Assembly: GCA_024226335.1 (NCBI GenBank)
Contig: JAAELY010000157.1
Location: forward strand, 1 to 54,407
Reading direction: 5' to 3'
Source of the DNA: a bacterium
GTDB taxonomy: Bacteria > Myxococcota_A > UBA9160 > SZUA-336
DNA: 54,407 nt
The notes beneath the pieces were generated by a model that saw only the letters and a list, made by a program, of their open reading frames with translations, had not been told where the DNA came from and searched no databases. A program made the translations under genes and the position numbers. Below are positions 43,201 through 51,168 of the stretch, piece by piece (within the stretch, counting starts at the first letter, position 1; each line of letters opens with the position of its first letter).

Positions 43201-46200
43201 AACACCTTGATCGAAGCCGGCGTTCAGCTCGCGGTGCGAGAACTGGAACTCGAAGCCGGTAACGGAATAAGCGGCGAAGCTGCGGAGGCTGAAGTACTCG
43301 TCGATTCGGCGGTCGAGTTCTCGGGACTCGAGAGCTTTTCACTCGCGCAGGACAAGACGATCGATGACACGACGCACATTCCGAACCTGGGCGTCGATTA
43401 CGACGGTGCGCTCGAACTCCGTTCCAAGGGTGGATCGGTCGTCGTGAACACGATTGATCTGATCGAGGGAACGGCTCTGACTCTCGGCGGCCGGGAGGGC
43501 GTCGAAGTGGATTCGAGCGCAGATACAGATCTCGTCGTTCGCGAGCTGACGATCCTCGATCTGGAACCAGAACTTCAATTGGATGCGAGCGCGGTCTTCC
43601 ACCAGAACGTGACCGCCAGCGAGGGGGACATCACCCTCGAGTCGAATACCGATTTCCGGAGCCCCGCCGAGGCGGAGCGCAAACTCGAAGCCACGTCAGG
43701 CAGCATCACGGCGCTCAAGGATCTGAGCTTTGACGAAGGCGCGGATTCGAGCAGCGGAACGGCATTCCGGCTGATCGCCGGTGAAGACGTGCAATCGGAT
43801 GGCAAGATCTCCTTTCAGTCGGCCTATTCATCCTCCTCGGATCCGGTTCTGAGTGTTCAGGCGAAGAACATCACCGTGACCGACGTGACGACGGCCGGTC
43901 TCGGTCAATCCGTCGCTCCACGGATTGAGCTGACGGCGGAACAGACCCTGACTCTCGCCGGCGCAATCAGCACCACCGGCAGCGACGCTTCAAAACGCGG
44001 CGACGTGACTCTTACGAGCGAGGGAGAGAACGGAATCAGGATTGGTCGATCAGAACCTCTTCCCGACGGAGAAGAAGCCAGTGTCGTCGGTGCAAACGTG
44101 CTCTTCGACGGTGCGGTGAGTCGCACGCCAGTACTGGTCCTCGAAGAAGACACGGACACGGGCACGGACACGGAAGTCGATAAGACCGATGAGACGGCCC
44201 GCAGACTGACGGTAAATGCGACCGGAGATCTGGAGTTTACCAGCACGGTCGATGCGACGACCCTGAACGCGACGGCATCCGACGATATCCGAGTGAACGG
44301 AGATCTCACGATGCACACCCTCACGGGTGAAACGGCGACGGGTCGCACATCCGTCGTTTTGAAAGCTGGTGCCGATGGCACCGGAAACCTGCTCCTGGAG
44401 GCCGGTGTGACGAAGATCGTCGCCGACGAGATCGATCTGGCTGCGGGTTCGAGCGACGCCGAAAGCGACGACATCGCCGAGATCAGTCTTGCAGCGGGTA
44501 TCGAGTTGCAGGCGTCGGACTCAGAGGCCGATCAGCGTCGCGCCTTTGCTCGCAACTCCGGGTTTTCGCAGGACGACGTCGCGGATTTCCTGGCGCTCGA
44601 TACGCTCGGCGATGACGGTGTCGAAGGTATGGAGATCCAGTTCCAGTCGTACAAGAACGAAGTTCAAGTCAATGGGGCCGATGTCACCGGAAGTGAGTTG
44701 ACGTTAGGTGGCGGTACCGATAGCTCGGAATCCGTAAAGGTGACCGGTGGGCTAGACGTGCAAAAACTGGATCTTCTCTCGAACGCGTCGCTGGACGGTG
44801 ATCTGAAAGTTTCCGACGGTGGACTCGACACAGCAGGCGATGTGACGGTCACCAACGGCAACGTACAGGTCGAAGGAACCATCGGCTTTTCCGGAAAAGA
44901 GGGTCAGGCCGTCTGGGTGCATAACGGTAGCCTGGAGGCCGCCGGCGGCCTGAAGTCTGAATCTGAAGACTCTTCCGACGTCACGGTCGATGCCCTGGGG
45001 GATCTGACCCTGGGTGATGTCGAAACAACTTCCGAAGCTGCGTTTGTCAATGGCGGGCTCGACCTGATCAGTGGCGAAGGCAATATTGTGCTCGCCGGAG
45101 ATGTGATCGCGCGGCGCGATCTGATTCTCGCGACGGACGTTGCCGCCGACAAGAAGGTCTTGCTGACTGCAAACAATGAACAGCGCCTGCTGTCGAGTGA
45201 AGGCTGGGTCGAGTACCTGGGCTCGCTGGGTAAAGAGGATGGAAGCTTGTCGGTGGGTGGTGAGAAGGGTTTTCATATCGGTGGAAACATATGGGCGTCA
45301 CAGGATCTGGTTTTGATCGGACCTGGTATGTTAGGTGCTATGGCGGAACGCGTAGAGGCCGAAGAGGGTACGCTGGTTCTCGCGACCAATTCTGAGACTC
45401 GCGACGATCTCGGCCTCTTGCCCCCTGAAGATTCAGACGCGCAATCGGGCACTCCCACCGGGGGCATCCACCTTGACGAAGATTCCGATGGGCTGGAATT
45501 GCGGGCGGGTGATGGCATCGAGATCCGTGGTACAGGGGAGACCGCGGATGAGATCCTGGTGTTCGGCAATCGGATCGATTTTGCATCGCGGGTCTCTGGA
45601 ACTGGAAGTCTGGAGGTCTTTGCGGGAGGTATTGCCACCCGAGATGTTGCCCTGGACGGCTCCACGCTAAGCTTGAATGCTGGCTCGATCGAGTTTGTCG
45701 CGGCCTATCCCGGAGAGGTGCGACGTATCGCCGCCGGAACGATCGCGTTGAACCCGCAGGGACGGGACGCGTCGGAAACCCCGACCATGGGCTCCGCGGG
45801 AGATCTCGAGTTGATCGCATCGACGGGGGATCTGACGATGGGTTCCGGCGAGATTCTGACGGCTGTCGGGAAGCTGGACGTTTCGGCCGCTGGAAACGCA
45901 AGGCTCGGGTCCCTCAACGCGATGGAGATCGCCGTCAATGCGGGCTCGATCTCGGCGAGCGGACCCGGTACGGACTGGAATGCCAATTTCGTGAGCGCAA
46001 ATCAGGCGCCGGTCGGAGTTACGGTTGCGACACCCAGCGGTATTGAAGTCAGCGACGCGTTGGTCAACGATTCGACCAGACGTCGCATGCTGAATCTGGA
46101 CGGAAGCGAACTGAGCGAAGATGATCTGATGGACGCCGACAGCTTGCTCGATGTGACGGCAACTGGACCGGTCCTGTTCGAGGCGGGTCGACAGTTGGAG

Positions 46201-46755
46201 GCCGCGCCGATCCAGGTCGCAGCTCTGCCCAAGCAAGTGCTGGGATTGCTGGCGGGGGACATAGCTCTGGAGCGACCGCTGCTCGCGGACGAGCTGTTTG
46301 CGTTGCTGGAGCGGGCGCTCGCGGGTGACTCGTTCGCGCAGCTCGTCGAAGACGAGCCGCGGATCGAAGACGATCCGTTTCGCCAGCTCTTGCAGAGCTA
46401 CACCGCCATGTTCGTGCTGGGTCCGTCCGCGCAATTCGATCCGAGTACGGGACTACCCGGGGTCGGTCGCGGTCCGGCGGCGCGGGGTGTGTTTGCCGAA
46501 GCGATCGCGTTCTATCGCGGAAGTGGAGCGAGTTTTTCGGGTGCGGACTTCGCTCGCCACCTGCGCAGTGAACGCAAGGGTGATCCGGCGGACTACTATC
46601 TGTCGACGCTGCGGGAACTTCTGGAGCGCGCCGAAGCGGCCGGGTTGTCCGGGGACCAACTCGACCAGTTCCGGGCAATCCTGATTCGCGACGTGACGCC
46701 AGACGATGTGCCCGTGAGTTTCTTGAACGAGGCGCTGCTCTCGCTCGACCAGTAG
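40207..46755 (+). CDS. filamentous-haemagglutinin-like TpsA exoprotein
   Basis: 2182 residues. A signal peptide (LVILLCALIAAPPALA) is followed by the TPS secretion domain (about 28-270), with RITNDVGADLDGG, LGRINSADPTSIDGKLF and VYLINPAGILFGENAEIDV, the counterpart of the NPNGI motif. The rest is a very long right-handed beta-helix stalk rich in Asp, Gly, Ser and Val, with repeated short strands such as DLTLGDVETTSEAAF. An acidic repeat lies at residues about 618-638. The last 170 residues (LLADELFALLERAL onward) are helical and unlike the stalk. No CDI-type toxin module, RGD or pretoxin motif is seen. Likely a surface adhesin or secreted filament exported by TpsB. Confidence 0.87.
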   Translation: MQSLFKTIEQALVILLCALIAAPPALAAPDLETEVKGDTSVNTTGLDTVITATDQSVADYRSFDILANETVEVRITNDVGADLDGGSHLGRINSADPTSIDGKLFSNGHVYLINPAGILFGENAEIDVTGLHASAGSYDETDVNNVLASPDLDERVRYQQLVGKVENLGQITAEVVDLIGRHVVNAGTIGPQGENGFFVLISGSDVTIARVNNGLGDYDVSVTINGLAETLEDALGDPVLTGVEFESDSVIDAGGGELRVGLAAKVGLAAGDLVGTAMQLASGGLTYRGTMSAKNISLISSGADVAVEAAIAATEKLEICAGSKCSGTGSELVVLEDPVDFSTATADVSDPDTLTISDPTVLSGPSVRMQSEGDLSVEGGDLNPDASLELLSAGALDVQTDLSAAELTLSSGTDGNGALILGAVTLRGDQINLSAGDESDYESIEFDEDTKLQNLDLVEEAAPGGLSISQGLWIDESFLTQNSIAGLVVEDQIDLHLRSDRGGILIDLRNLNADEASVAEALLAKSNLQLESRAIEGTEVLGGFILRRAGVEVDGDLVVRSLEVTSGTARSTFSGNLRATEGDIVLDSTVILDGEPDDDVAGYDQSIVAEKGRILLGSPEEEQTSSEEEQTSPEEEQLFTLWKATTGDLLLDADTDSAVDGVSIDLDGDIEVSDGNLTIADKFSMSGAEILVKGDEAGQFVLDQGAVFDRDPTLSQTVNARELIVESSLTKESTDTEFANLALKGSETLSLNLGANIRSKSLRLGQGSVDSQVLIADGLSDADFDVEEEFSYFQGVAIAGAEIARVLGLIGAKTVTIDTPDEMTLDGDVALETSANLILRADSDITVSQNVTAGASLLMHAGEGAITDTQRKLSLVGSADTPVVISADEIELRAGSGAENVPAVVELANVEFKKSDGTARPEELKIHQDAAIDLDDFAGVNADRLVFQSDLGDVVLDSVFDEPEAGSELQLLSNDEVRVSANVNTDRLVTHAGRDGSGNTLIEAGVQLAVRELELEAGNGISGEAAEAEVLVDSAVEFSGLESFSLAQDKTIDDTTHIPNLGVDYDGALELRSKGGSVVVNTIDLIEGTALTLGGREGVEVDSSADTDLVVRELTILDLEPELQLDASAVFHQNVTASEGDITLESNTDFRSPAEAERKLEATSGSITALKDLSFDEGADSSSGTAFRLIAGEDVQSDGKISFQSAYSSSSDPVLSVQAKNITVTDVTTAGLGQSVAPRIELTAEQTLTLAGAISTTGSDASKRGDVTLTSEGENGIRIGRSEPLPDGEEASVVGANVLFDGAVSRTPVLVLEEDTDTGTDTEVDKTDETARRLTVNATGDLEFTSTVDATTLNATASDDIRVNGDLTMHTLTGETATGRTSVVLKAGADGTGNLLLEAGVTKIVADEIDLAAGSSDAESDDIAEISLAAGIELQASDSEADQRRAFARNSGFSQDDVADFLALDTLGDDGVEGMEIQFQSYKNEVQVNGADVTGSELTLGGGTDSSESVKVTGGLDVQKLDLLSNASLDGDLKVSDGGLDTAGDVTVTNGNVQVEGTIGFSGKEGQAVWVHNGSLEAAGGLKSESEDSSDVTVDALGDLTLGDVETTSEAAFVNGGLDLISGEGNIVLAGDVIARRDLILATDVAADKKVLLTANNEQRLLSSEGWVEYLGSLGKEDGSLSVGGEKGFHIGGNIWASQDLVLIGPGMLGAMAERVEAEEGTLVLATNSETRDDLGLLPPEDSDAQSGTPTGGIHLDEDSDGLELRAGDGIEIRGTGETADEILVFGNRIDFASRVSGTGSLEVFAGGIATRDVALDGSTLSLNAGSIEFVAAYPGEVRRIAAGTIALNPQGRDASETPTMGSAGDLELIASTGDLTMGSGEILTAVGKLDVSAAGNARLGSLNAMEIAVNAGSISASGPGTDWNANFVSANQAPVGVTVATPSGIEVSDALVNDSTRRRMLNLDGSELSEDDLMDADSLLDVTATGPVLFEAGRQLEAAPIQVAALPKQVLGLLAGDIALERPLLADELFALLERALAGDSFAQLVEDEPRIEDDPFRQLLQSYTAMFVLGPSAQFDPSTGLPGVGRGPAARGVFAEAIAFYRGSGASFSGADFARHLRSERKGDPADYYLSTLRELLERAEAAGLSGDQLDQFRAILIRDVTPDDVPVSFLNEALLSLDQ
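42058..42120 (+). repeat. three 21-bp tandem repeats in tpsA
   Basis: Units at 42058-42078, 42079-42099 and 42100-42120 each encode S(P/S)EEEQT or a near variant (SPEEEQT, SSEEEQT, SPEEEQL). The first two differ by one base. The repeat inserts an acidic linker into the beta-helix stalk and could vary in copy number without shifting the frame. Confidence 0.85.
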
Positions 46756-46786
46756 TCCGCCCGAGAAGTCGCTGCTTCGAGTCGTC

Positions 46787-47743
46787 TCAGTTGCAGGCGG
46801 GATTGGGGTCGGTCGTGCACGACTCCGGCAACAAGTAGTTGCCCTCGCTCTCGATCGCGGCCAGATCCTGGAGTTCCGCTCGGATTTCGTCGACCAATTC
46901 GTCTTCGAGATCCTCAAAGCCGAGCACGCTACGAAAGAGCTGCTCCGCCTCGCGATAGCGACGAATGCGCTTGAGCGAGGTACCCAGTCGGGCGATCGTG
47001 TAGGGCCGTCTGGCATGCGTAGGGTAGGTGCTCAGCGCTCCTCGGTAACGCGGGATCGCGGCGTGATACTCGCCGCGTTCGAAGTAGAAATCGCCGACGA
47101 TGATTTCCCGTTCGGCGAGTCGATCCTCGGCGGTCTTGCGTTTGGTACGCGCTTCTTCGGCCGCGTCGGTTCCCGGGTAGCGTTCGATCAATGCGCTGAA
47201 CTGTTCGATTGCAGCACCCGTAGCTTCTTGATCCCGGTCAGCCTCGCGCATCTGCGCGAATGAGCACAGCCCATTGCGGTAGATCGCGTACGGGACCTTC
47301 TCGTGGGTCGGATGTAGCTCGACAAAATCCTGGTAAAAGCTCCGCGCTTCTTCAAAGTCCTCGGCGTTGAAATGGATGTCACCGATCTGGAGTGCGGCGA
47401 GGGTCGCAAACTCGCTGTAGGGGTAGTTGTCGATGACCTCCTGGAAGTACTCGATGGCCTTCGGGTAATCGATATCGTGGAAAAAGAGGAAGATGCGACG
47501 GCCTTCCAGGGTCTCGAGTCCCCGCTTGTAGTAGCGCTCGGCAGACGGCAGATCTTCATCCGGTGGCGTGGTGGCGCAACCGAAAGACAGGCCAACAAAG
47601 GTGACCCACGAGGCGAGGGCGATGCTCAGAACGGGCCGATGCCCCCCCCGCCGACCGACCGTTTCGCAAAGCCTCGATGCGCGGCTCCGGGCCCCGCGCG
47701 CCTGGTTTTCGGGTATACCGGTTGTAAGTGGCTGAAATTTCAC
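46787..47743 (-). CDS. bamD: outer membrane assembly lipoprotein BamD
   Basis: 318 residues from a GTG at 47741-47743. The lipobox GLSFGC places the lipidated cysteine at about residue 56, and TPR repeats follow (ERYYKRGLETLEG, YPKAIEYFQEVIDNYPYSEF, EARSFYQDFVELHP). BamD is the essential partner of BamA in outer-membrane barrel assembly, on which TpsB would depend. The 36 residues before the hydrophobic signal segment are longer than normal and include an 8-base G run (47642-47649 as C on the plus strand), so the true start is uncertain. It faces tpsA tail to tail with a 31-base gap. Confidence 0.85.
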   Translation of the reverse strand: MKFQPLTTGIPENQARGARSRASRLCETVGRRGGHRPVLSIALASWVTFVGLSFGCATTPPDEDLPSAERYYKRGLETLEGRRIFLFFHDIDYPKAIEYFQEVIDNYPYSEFATLAALQIGDIHFNAEDFEEARSFYQDFVELHPTHEKVPYAIYRNGLCSFAQMREADRDQEATGAAIEQFSALIERYPGTDAAEEARTKRKTAEDRLAEREIIVGDFYFERGEYHAAIPRYRGALSTYPTHARRPYTIARLGTSLKRIRRYREAEQLFRSVLGFEDLEDELVDEIRAELQDLAAIESEGNYLLPESCTTDPNPACN

Positions 47744-47853
47744 GGTTTTCCCAAACTAGGAAGCTCGGGCCGCGGTGTCAACAGGGGCCCGGCGCAGTCG
47801 CCTCTTCGTTGTTAGAATGCCGATCCCAATTCGCCGACTCAGGAGAAGAGCGT

Positions 47854-48129
47854 ATGAAGCAGCTGGACCCCCACGACACGCGACTCATCGAGCGCACCAA
47901 TCGAACGAATCCCGAAGACCTTCCGGCGATCGAAGAGCACATCGAAGCTCAGCCCGATCTGGCGGATCGCGTCACGTCGCTCTCGGACGAGCAGGTGGAC
48001 GATTTCAAGCAGAATATGCTCAACGAGCAGGCGGCTCGCCGCGACCGCATCGAGCGCTTCATCGAAGAGGCCAAGGCACCACCGGCGCCGCGTCCGCCCG
48101 TCATTCCGGTGAACGAGGCCGATCTCTAG
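47854..48129 (+). CDS. small uncharacterised acidic protein
   Basis: 91 residues. The ATG at 47854 is chosen because AGGAGAAGAG lies directly upstream; the longer open frame from 47728 has no start signal. The sequence is charged and helical (DPHDTRLIERTNRTNPEDL, DDFKQNMLNEQAARRDRIER) and ends with a Pro-rich tail. No membrane segment, signal peptide or metal motif is present. I do not recognise the family. It leads the cluster phosphatidyltransferase-DUF1844-ispE on the same strand, 30 bases upstream. Confidence 0.7.
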   Translation: MKQLDPHDTRLIERTNRTNPEDLPAIEEHIEAQPDLADRVTSLSDEQVDDFKQNMLNEQAARRDRIERFIEEAKAPPAPRPPVIPVNEADL

Positions 48130-48159
48130 CAGATCGGCTTCTCGAGGAGCCCCCCCTCC

Positions 48160-48828
48160 GTGATCAAGTCCCGCATGGGTGCCGACCTCGACCAGACGGT
48201 CCGGCGGATCTTTCCGTTCGTCGCGCGGCTGCGAATCCATCCCGATGTGCTGACTCTCGTCGGGGCGTTCGTGTCGGGGATCGCCGCTGTGGCGCTGGCC
48301 GCCAATCACCTTTTCGCCGGGGGCCTCTTGCTGATGGTCGCCGGCTTCTTCGATCTGGTCGACGGCGTGGTCGCTCGCCAGCAGGGCCTCAGTTCGACCG
48401 CCGGCGCCTTCTTCGATTCCTCGATCGACCGCCTCAGCGACCTCCTGGTCTTTGGAGGACTGATCGCCGGTGCCGCCGGGCGGGGCGACGTTGCCGGAGC
48501 AGTACTCGGCCTATGGGCGCTCTCCGGCTCGATCATGACCAGCTACACGCGCGCCAGCGCCGAGAAGCGGCTGAACAAACTCGCGGTTGGTTTCGTGGAG
48601 CGCGGCGAGCGCTTCGGCATCCTGATCCTGGGAGCTCTCACGGGCTGGATCCAGCTGGCCCTGTTCCTGGTGGCCATCGGCTCGACCATCACGGCCATTC
48701 AGCGGATACTCGAAGGGCGCAGGTTGCTGCGCATCCTGGAAGAAACCGGTGTGGATCCCACGGCGGACGACTCCGACACGACCGAGGAGTCGAAGACCCG
48801 GGAATCCACAGAGGAGATTTCGAAATGA
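48160..48828 (+). CDS. CDP-alcohol phosphatidyltransferase family protein
   Basis: 222 residues, five to six membrane segments. The family signature DGx2ARx8Gx3Dx3D is complete in DGVVARQQGLSSTAGAFFDS followed by SIDRLSD. Such enzymes move a phosphatidyl group from CDP-diacylglycerol to an alcohol (inositol phosphate, glycerol phosphate or another head group) in the inner membrane. The exact acceptor cannot be read from the sequence; the layout resembles the archaetidyl/phosphatidyl-inositol-phosphate synthase branch. The start is GTG with GAGGAG upstream. A hydrophilic tail of about 30 residues ends the protein, whose stop overlaps the next ATG. Confidence 0.87.
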   Translation: MIKSRMGADLDQTVRRIFPFVARLRIHPDVLTLVGAFVSGIAAVALAANHLFAGGLLLMVAGFFDLVDGVVARQQGLSSTAGAFFDSSIDRLSDLLVFGGLIAGAAGRGDVAGAVLGLWALSGSIMTSYTRASAEKRLNKLAVGFVERGERFGILILGALTGWIQLALFLVAIGSTITAIQRILEGRRLLRILEETGVDPTADDSDTTEESKTRESTEEISK

Positions 48829-49142
48829 AAGCCGAACAGACCGGAAAGAGCGGTTTCAAGATGGAAGACTCCGAAGAGGTCGCCGGCATCGGCCTGCCGA
48901 AGATGACCTTCGCCACTCTGGTGCTTTCGCTGTCGACCTCGGTGCTCGTTCACCTCGGAGTGGCCACGGAGGAAGGCGGCAGCGCGCCCGAACAGAATCT
49001 GCCCATGGCGCGCCAGACGATCGACATCCTCGAGGTGTTGAAAGAAAAGACGGCCGGCAATCTGACCGAGGAAGAAGGACGCCTGCTCGAAGGTGTGCTG
49101 CACGACCTGCGGATGCGCTTCGTCGAGGCGAACAAGGGCTGA
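48825..49142 (+). CDS. DUF1844 domain protein
   Basis: 105 residues. The ATG overlaps the phosphatidyltransferase stop (ATGA). The core MTFATLVLSLSTSVLVHLG and PMARQTIDILEVLKEKT, then LTEEEGRLLEGVLHDLRMRF, is the DUF1844 pattern, a small domain widespread in deltaproteobacteria, acidobacteria and planctomycetes. Function unknown. The hydrophobic N-terminal helix could touch the membrane. It sits just upstream of ispE. Confidence 0.85.
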   Translation: MKAEQTGKSGFKMEDSEEVAGIGLPKMTFATLVLSLSTSVLVHLGVATEEGGSAPEQNLPMARQTIDILEVLKEKTAGNLTEEEGRLLEGVLHDLRMRFVEANKG

Positions 49143-49153
49143 TCGGCCCGGAC

Positions 49154-50047
49154 GTGATTGAACTCCGCGCGCCGGCCAAGCTGAATCTGGGATTGGAGCT
49201 GATGGCTCGGCGGCCAGACGGCTATCACGATATCGACACGGTCTTCCTGCCCCTGCGCCTCTTCGATCGACTCGAAATGGAGTTGGCGCCCGTGTCCGGG
49301 ATCGAGCTGACGATCCGCGGAGCGGAGCTCGCGGCCGGGTCCGACAATCTGGCCACCCGGGGCGCCCAGGCCGCCGCCCGGGCCCTCGATTTCTCCCACG
49401 GGATCCGGATTCGGCTGGAAAAACACATTCCGATTGCGGCTGGATTGGGGGGTGGTTCGGCCGATGCGGCCATGGCCATCCTGGGGGTCGAACTCCTCTC
49501 TGGCGGGAGGTTATCGGACACACGTCGCAGCGAGATCGCGCGCGAAATTGGCGCCGATGTCCCTTTCTTTCTCGATCCCAGGCCCGCTCGGGGCCGCGGA
49601 GTGGGAGAACTGCTGGAGCCGATCGGGTCGATGCCTGAGATGTGGTGGCTGCTCGGGGTCTTTTCGTTTCCGATCTCGACTCCCTGGGCCTACTCCGAAG
49701 CGTCCCGTCAATTGACGCTCCCGCGGGATGGGTCTAGTATCGCGGCGCTTCTGGGGCCCAAGGGGATTTCTTCCGATCCCCCAAACGATCTCGAGTTCGC
49801 TGCTGCGCGACGTCATCCGGAAATCCGGGAGGTGCGTCAAGCACTTGCTGACGTCGGCGCGACGATCACCGGGATGAGTGGAAGTGGCCCCACGGTATAT
49901 GGAAGATTTGGGGATCGGGACGCGGCACGACGCGCTGCGATGGAAGTCAAACTGCCAGAAGGCGTGAGGACAATCGCAGTGAGTTCACCGGGAAGCTCCC
50001 AGAGTGATTCATCGAACGATTGGGGATGGGGCGTCGCCAAGCGGTAA
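49154..50047 (+). CDS. ispE: 4-diphosphocytidyl-2-C-methyl-D-erythritol kinase
   Basis: 297 residues from the GTG at 49154. IspE phosphorylates CDP-methylerythritol in the non-mevalonate isoprenoid pathway. GHMP kinase motifs: RAPAKLNLGLELMARRPDGY at the start, the ATP loop PIAAGLGGGSADAAMAI, and motif 3 GMSGSGPTVYGRF. The final seven codons, including the stop, lie inside the tRNA-Gln gene (50027-50047), so the protein's WGVAKR end is encoded by the tRNA acceptor and D-arm. The ispE-tRNA-Gln-prs-rplY-pth order is shared with several proteobacteria such as Pseudomonas. Confidence 0.94.
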   Translation: MIELRAPAKLNLGLELMARRPDGYHDIDTVFLPLRLFDRLEMELAPVSGIELTIRGAELAAGSDNLATRGAQAAARALDFSHGIRIRLEKHIPIAAGLGGGSADAAMAILGVELLSGGRLSDTRRSEIAREIGADVPFFLDPRPARGRGVGELLEPIGSMPEMWWLLGVFSFPISTPWAYSEASRQLTLPRDGSSIAALLGPKGISSDPPNDLEFAAARRHPEIREVRQALADVGATITGMSGSGPTVYGRFGDRDAARRAAMEVKLPEGVRTIAVSSPGSSQSDSSNDWGWGVAKR

Positions 50048-50101
50048 GGCAACGGGCTTTGGACCCGTCATTCGCAGGTTCGAATCCTGCCGCCCCAGCC
50101 A
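50027..50101 (+). tRNA. tRNA-Gln (UUG)
   Basis: 75 bases with encoded CCA. The acceptor stem TGGGGCG (50027-50033) pairs with CGCCCCA (50091-50097), discriminator G, CCA at 50099-50101. The anticodon stem ACGGG/CCCGT closes loop CTTTGGA, with anticodon TTG at 50059-50061. The T-arm GCAGGTTCGAATCCTGC is perfect. The ispE stop codon is inside the D-arm. The 3' end is copied again at 50150-50165. Confidence 0.95.
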
Positions 50102-50205
50102 ATTGGTTAGGCCGGCGGTTGGCTGAGAGCATGACGAACAAGAAACAACCCTGCCGCCCCAGCCAATTAGTGAGGCCGGCGGTTGGCTGAGAGCATGACG
50201 AACAA
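50086..50205 (+). repeat. 56-bp tandem duplication of the tRNA-Gln 3' end and prs start
   Basis: 50086-50141 and 50150-50205 match at 54 of 56 positions, offset 64 bases. Each copy runs from the tRNA T-arm (CCTGCCGCCCCAGCCA) to ATGACGAACAA. The differences are in AATTGGTTAGG versus AATTAGTGAGG. The second copy supplies the prs start; the first supplies a false one, opening a 19-codon frame (50131-50190). The tRNA-end location recalls an integrase attachment site, but no integrase gene is near. Confidence 0.9.
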
Positions 50206-51145
50206 TATTCTCAAGATCTTTGCTGGAAACGCCAGTGCAGCGCTCGCAACCGAGATCTGCGAATACCTCGATGTGGAATTGGGGCGTGCAGACGTGAAGG
50301 CGTTCAGCGACGGTGAGACTTCGGTCGAACTGGGCGAGAACGTGCGCGGTATGGATGTCTTCGTCATCCAGTCGACCTGTGCGCCGGCCAATACGAATCT
50401 GATGGAGCTGTTGATCCTGCTCGATACGATTCGCCGGGCTTCGGCCAAACGCGTCACGGCCGTCATCCCATACTATGGTTACAGTCGGCAGGACCGAAAG
50501 GTTCGCCCGCGCTCCCCGATCACCGCCAAGCTGGTCGCGGACCTGATCACGAGTTCCGGAGCTCAGCGCATGTTGTGCATCGATCTGCACGCCGGGCAGA
50601 TCCAGGGCTTCTTCAATATTCCCGTGGACAACCTCTTCGCGATGCCCGTGCTTCTGGACAAGGTGCGGGAGTCCATTCCGCGCAATGAAGACGTGGTGGT
50701 CGTGTCACCGGATGCCGGTGGTGTGGAGCGCGCGCGCGCGTTTGCGAAGCGGATCGACGCGGGTCTGGCCATCGCCGACAAGCGGCGCGAGCGAGCCAAC
50801 ATCTCGGAGATCATGAAGATCGTCGGTGACGTGAAGGGCAAGACCGCCGTCATCGTCGACGATATCTGCGATACCGCAGGCTCCCTCACCCAATGTGCGG
50901 AAGCCGTGATGGGCGAGGGTGCGAATCGCGTACTCGCGGCGATCGCGCATCCGGTCTTCTCCGGACCGGCGATGAAGCGAATCCAGGAATCACCGATCGA
51001 ACGAGTGATCGTCACCGACACGATCCCGTTGCGACCGGAAACCGAAGCGGCCGATCGGATCGAACAGACTACGGTCTCCCACCTTCTGGGTGAGGCGATC
51101 CGACGCATCCACAACGAAGAATCCGTCAGCTCACTGTTCGTATGA
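50195..51145 (+). CDS. prs: ribose-phosphate pyrophosphokinase
   Basis: 316 residues from the ATG at 50195 (the frame extends to a TTG at 50183). PRPP synthase makes 5-phosphoribosyl diphosphate for nucleotide, His, Trp and NAD synthesis. Motifs: FSDGETSVELGENVRG, YYGYSRQDRKVRPRSPITAK, the metal-binding CIDLHAGQIQGFF, VVVSPDAGGVERARAFAKRI, and the PRPP loop VIVDDICDTAGSLTQ. Length is standard. It lies directly behind the tRNA-Gln duplication and is followed by rplY. Confidence 0.96.
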   Translation: MTNNILKIFAGNASAALATEICEYLDVELGRADVKAFSDGETSVELGENVRGMDVFVIQSTCAPANTNLMELLILLDTIRRASAKRVTAVIPYYGYSRQDRKVRPRSPITAKLVADLITSSGAQRMLCIDLHAGQIQGFFNIPVDNLFAMPVLLDKVRESIPRNEDVVVVSPDAGGVERARAFAKRIDAGLAIADKRRERANISEIMKIVGDVKGKTAVIVDDICDTAGSLTQCAEAVMGEGANRVLAAIAHPVFSGPAMKRIQESPIERVIVTDTIPLRPETEAADRIEQTTVSHLLGEAIRRIHNEESVSSLFV

Positions 51146-51168
51146 ACGGAGCCGAGGGGGGGGGCGAA

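Noticed and set aside
46240-46755. CDI-type toxin at the TpsA C-terminus with an immunity gene
   Set aside because: No pretoxin motif is seen and the next gene is bamD on the opposite strand, with no small immunity-type gene following tpsA.
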